A stretch of 5,346 bases of DNA, taken from NCBI GenBank assembly GCA_031259095.1, contig JAIRLW010000101.1, forward strand, positions 1 through 5,346. The letters run 5' to 3'. This document shows positions 5,246 to 5,346 of the stretch, in pieces (position 1 is the first letter of the stretch; the number at the start of each line of letters is the position of its first letter). The notes under the pieces were generated by a model that worked only from the letters and a program-made list of their open reading frames with translations, searched no databases and was not told the origin of the DNA. Position numbers and translations under genes: made by a program. This stretch comes from Planctomycetaceae bacterium (GTDB lineage Bacteria; Planctomycetota; Planctomycetia; Pirellulales; Thermoguttaceae).

Positions 5246-5346
5246 CGGCTCGAAAACTGATCGCCTTCTTGAAACTACAGAAACATTTGTTCGTAATATT
5301 TTAAATTAAAAAAATAAAAACCGAATTTTAAAGTGTAATGAGTATA

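Larger units (their letters stand above)
4923..5346. other. Non-coding 3' flank with second hairpin-repeat cluster
   Basis: I see no gene in these roughly 420 bases on either strand. An imperfect hairpin follows the rubrerythrin stop (4934-4977). Between 5035 and 5245 there are at least five short GC-rich hairpins and one perfect 18-bp AT-rich palindrome, listed separately. ATATTTCGGCT is repeated directly at 5132-5142 and 5240-5250. After about 5260 the sequence is plain AT-rich DNA. Confidence 0.7.

Overview
The window holds two confident protein genes on the + strand. One is a long UvrD/Rep-family helicase-nuclease of the AddA/RecB type (311-3571). The other is a small rubrerythrin (4347-4922). 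Between and around them lie long AT-rich non-coding stretches. The helicase N-terminus (ASAGSGKT Walker A followed by a TFTRKAAGEI motif Ia) resembles, from memory, the AddA-like helicases of Planctomycetes. Dense GCCCT-NNN-AGGGC intergenic hairpins, little use of Shine-Dalgarno sequences and a rubrerythrin fit an anaerobic or microaerophilic, rather low-GC bacterium, perhaps a planctomycete. The taxonomic call is an inference with moderate confidence.

Layout: 1-310 is a non-coding leader with three GCCCTTTCAGGGC-type hairpins and one ACCCCGTTGGGGT hairpin, followed by AT-rich DNA that probably holds the helicase promoter. 311-3571 is the helicase-nuclease, starting at GTG without a visible ribosome binding site. 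3572-4190 has no convincing gene; it contains a 17-nt dyad, short ACGCAGAA repeats and a few short open stretches that may be decayed coding sequence. 4162-4187 is an inverted repeat around a -10-like TACAAT. 4196-4340 encodes what looks like a twin-arginine (Tat) signal peptide broken by one extra T in a T6 run; after the break it is in frame with the rubrerythrin. 4347-4922 is the rubrerythrin, with a good ribosome binding site. 4934-4977 is an imperfect hairpin after its stop. 5035-5245 is a second cluster of the same hairpin family, plus an 18-bp perfect palindrome.

The two genes are not an obvious operon: about 775 bp separate them. They share only broad themes, DNA double-strand-break processing and oxidative-stress defence. 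I see no CRISPR array, tRNA, rRNA, transposase or clear new multi-gene system. The observation most worth following is the frameshifted Tat-like leader fused in register to the rubrerythrin, which could be a real exported form, a decayed leader or a sequencing error. The second is the repeat family flanking the genes, whose stem variants show a compensatory base-pair change.
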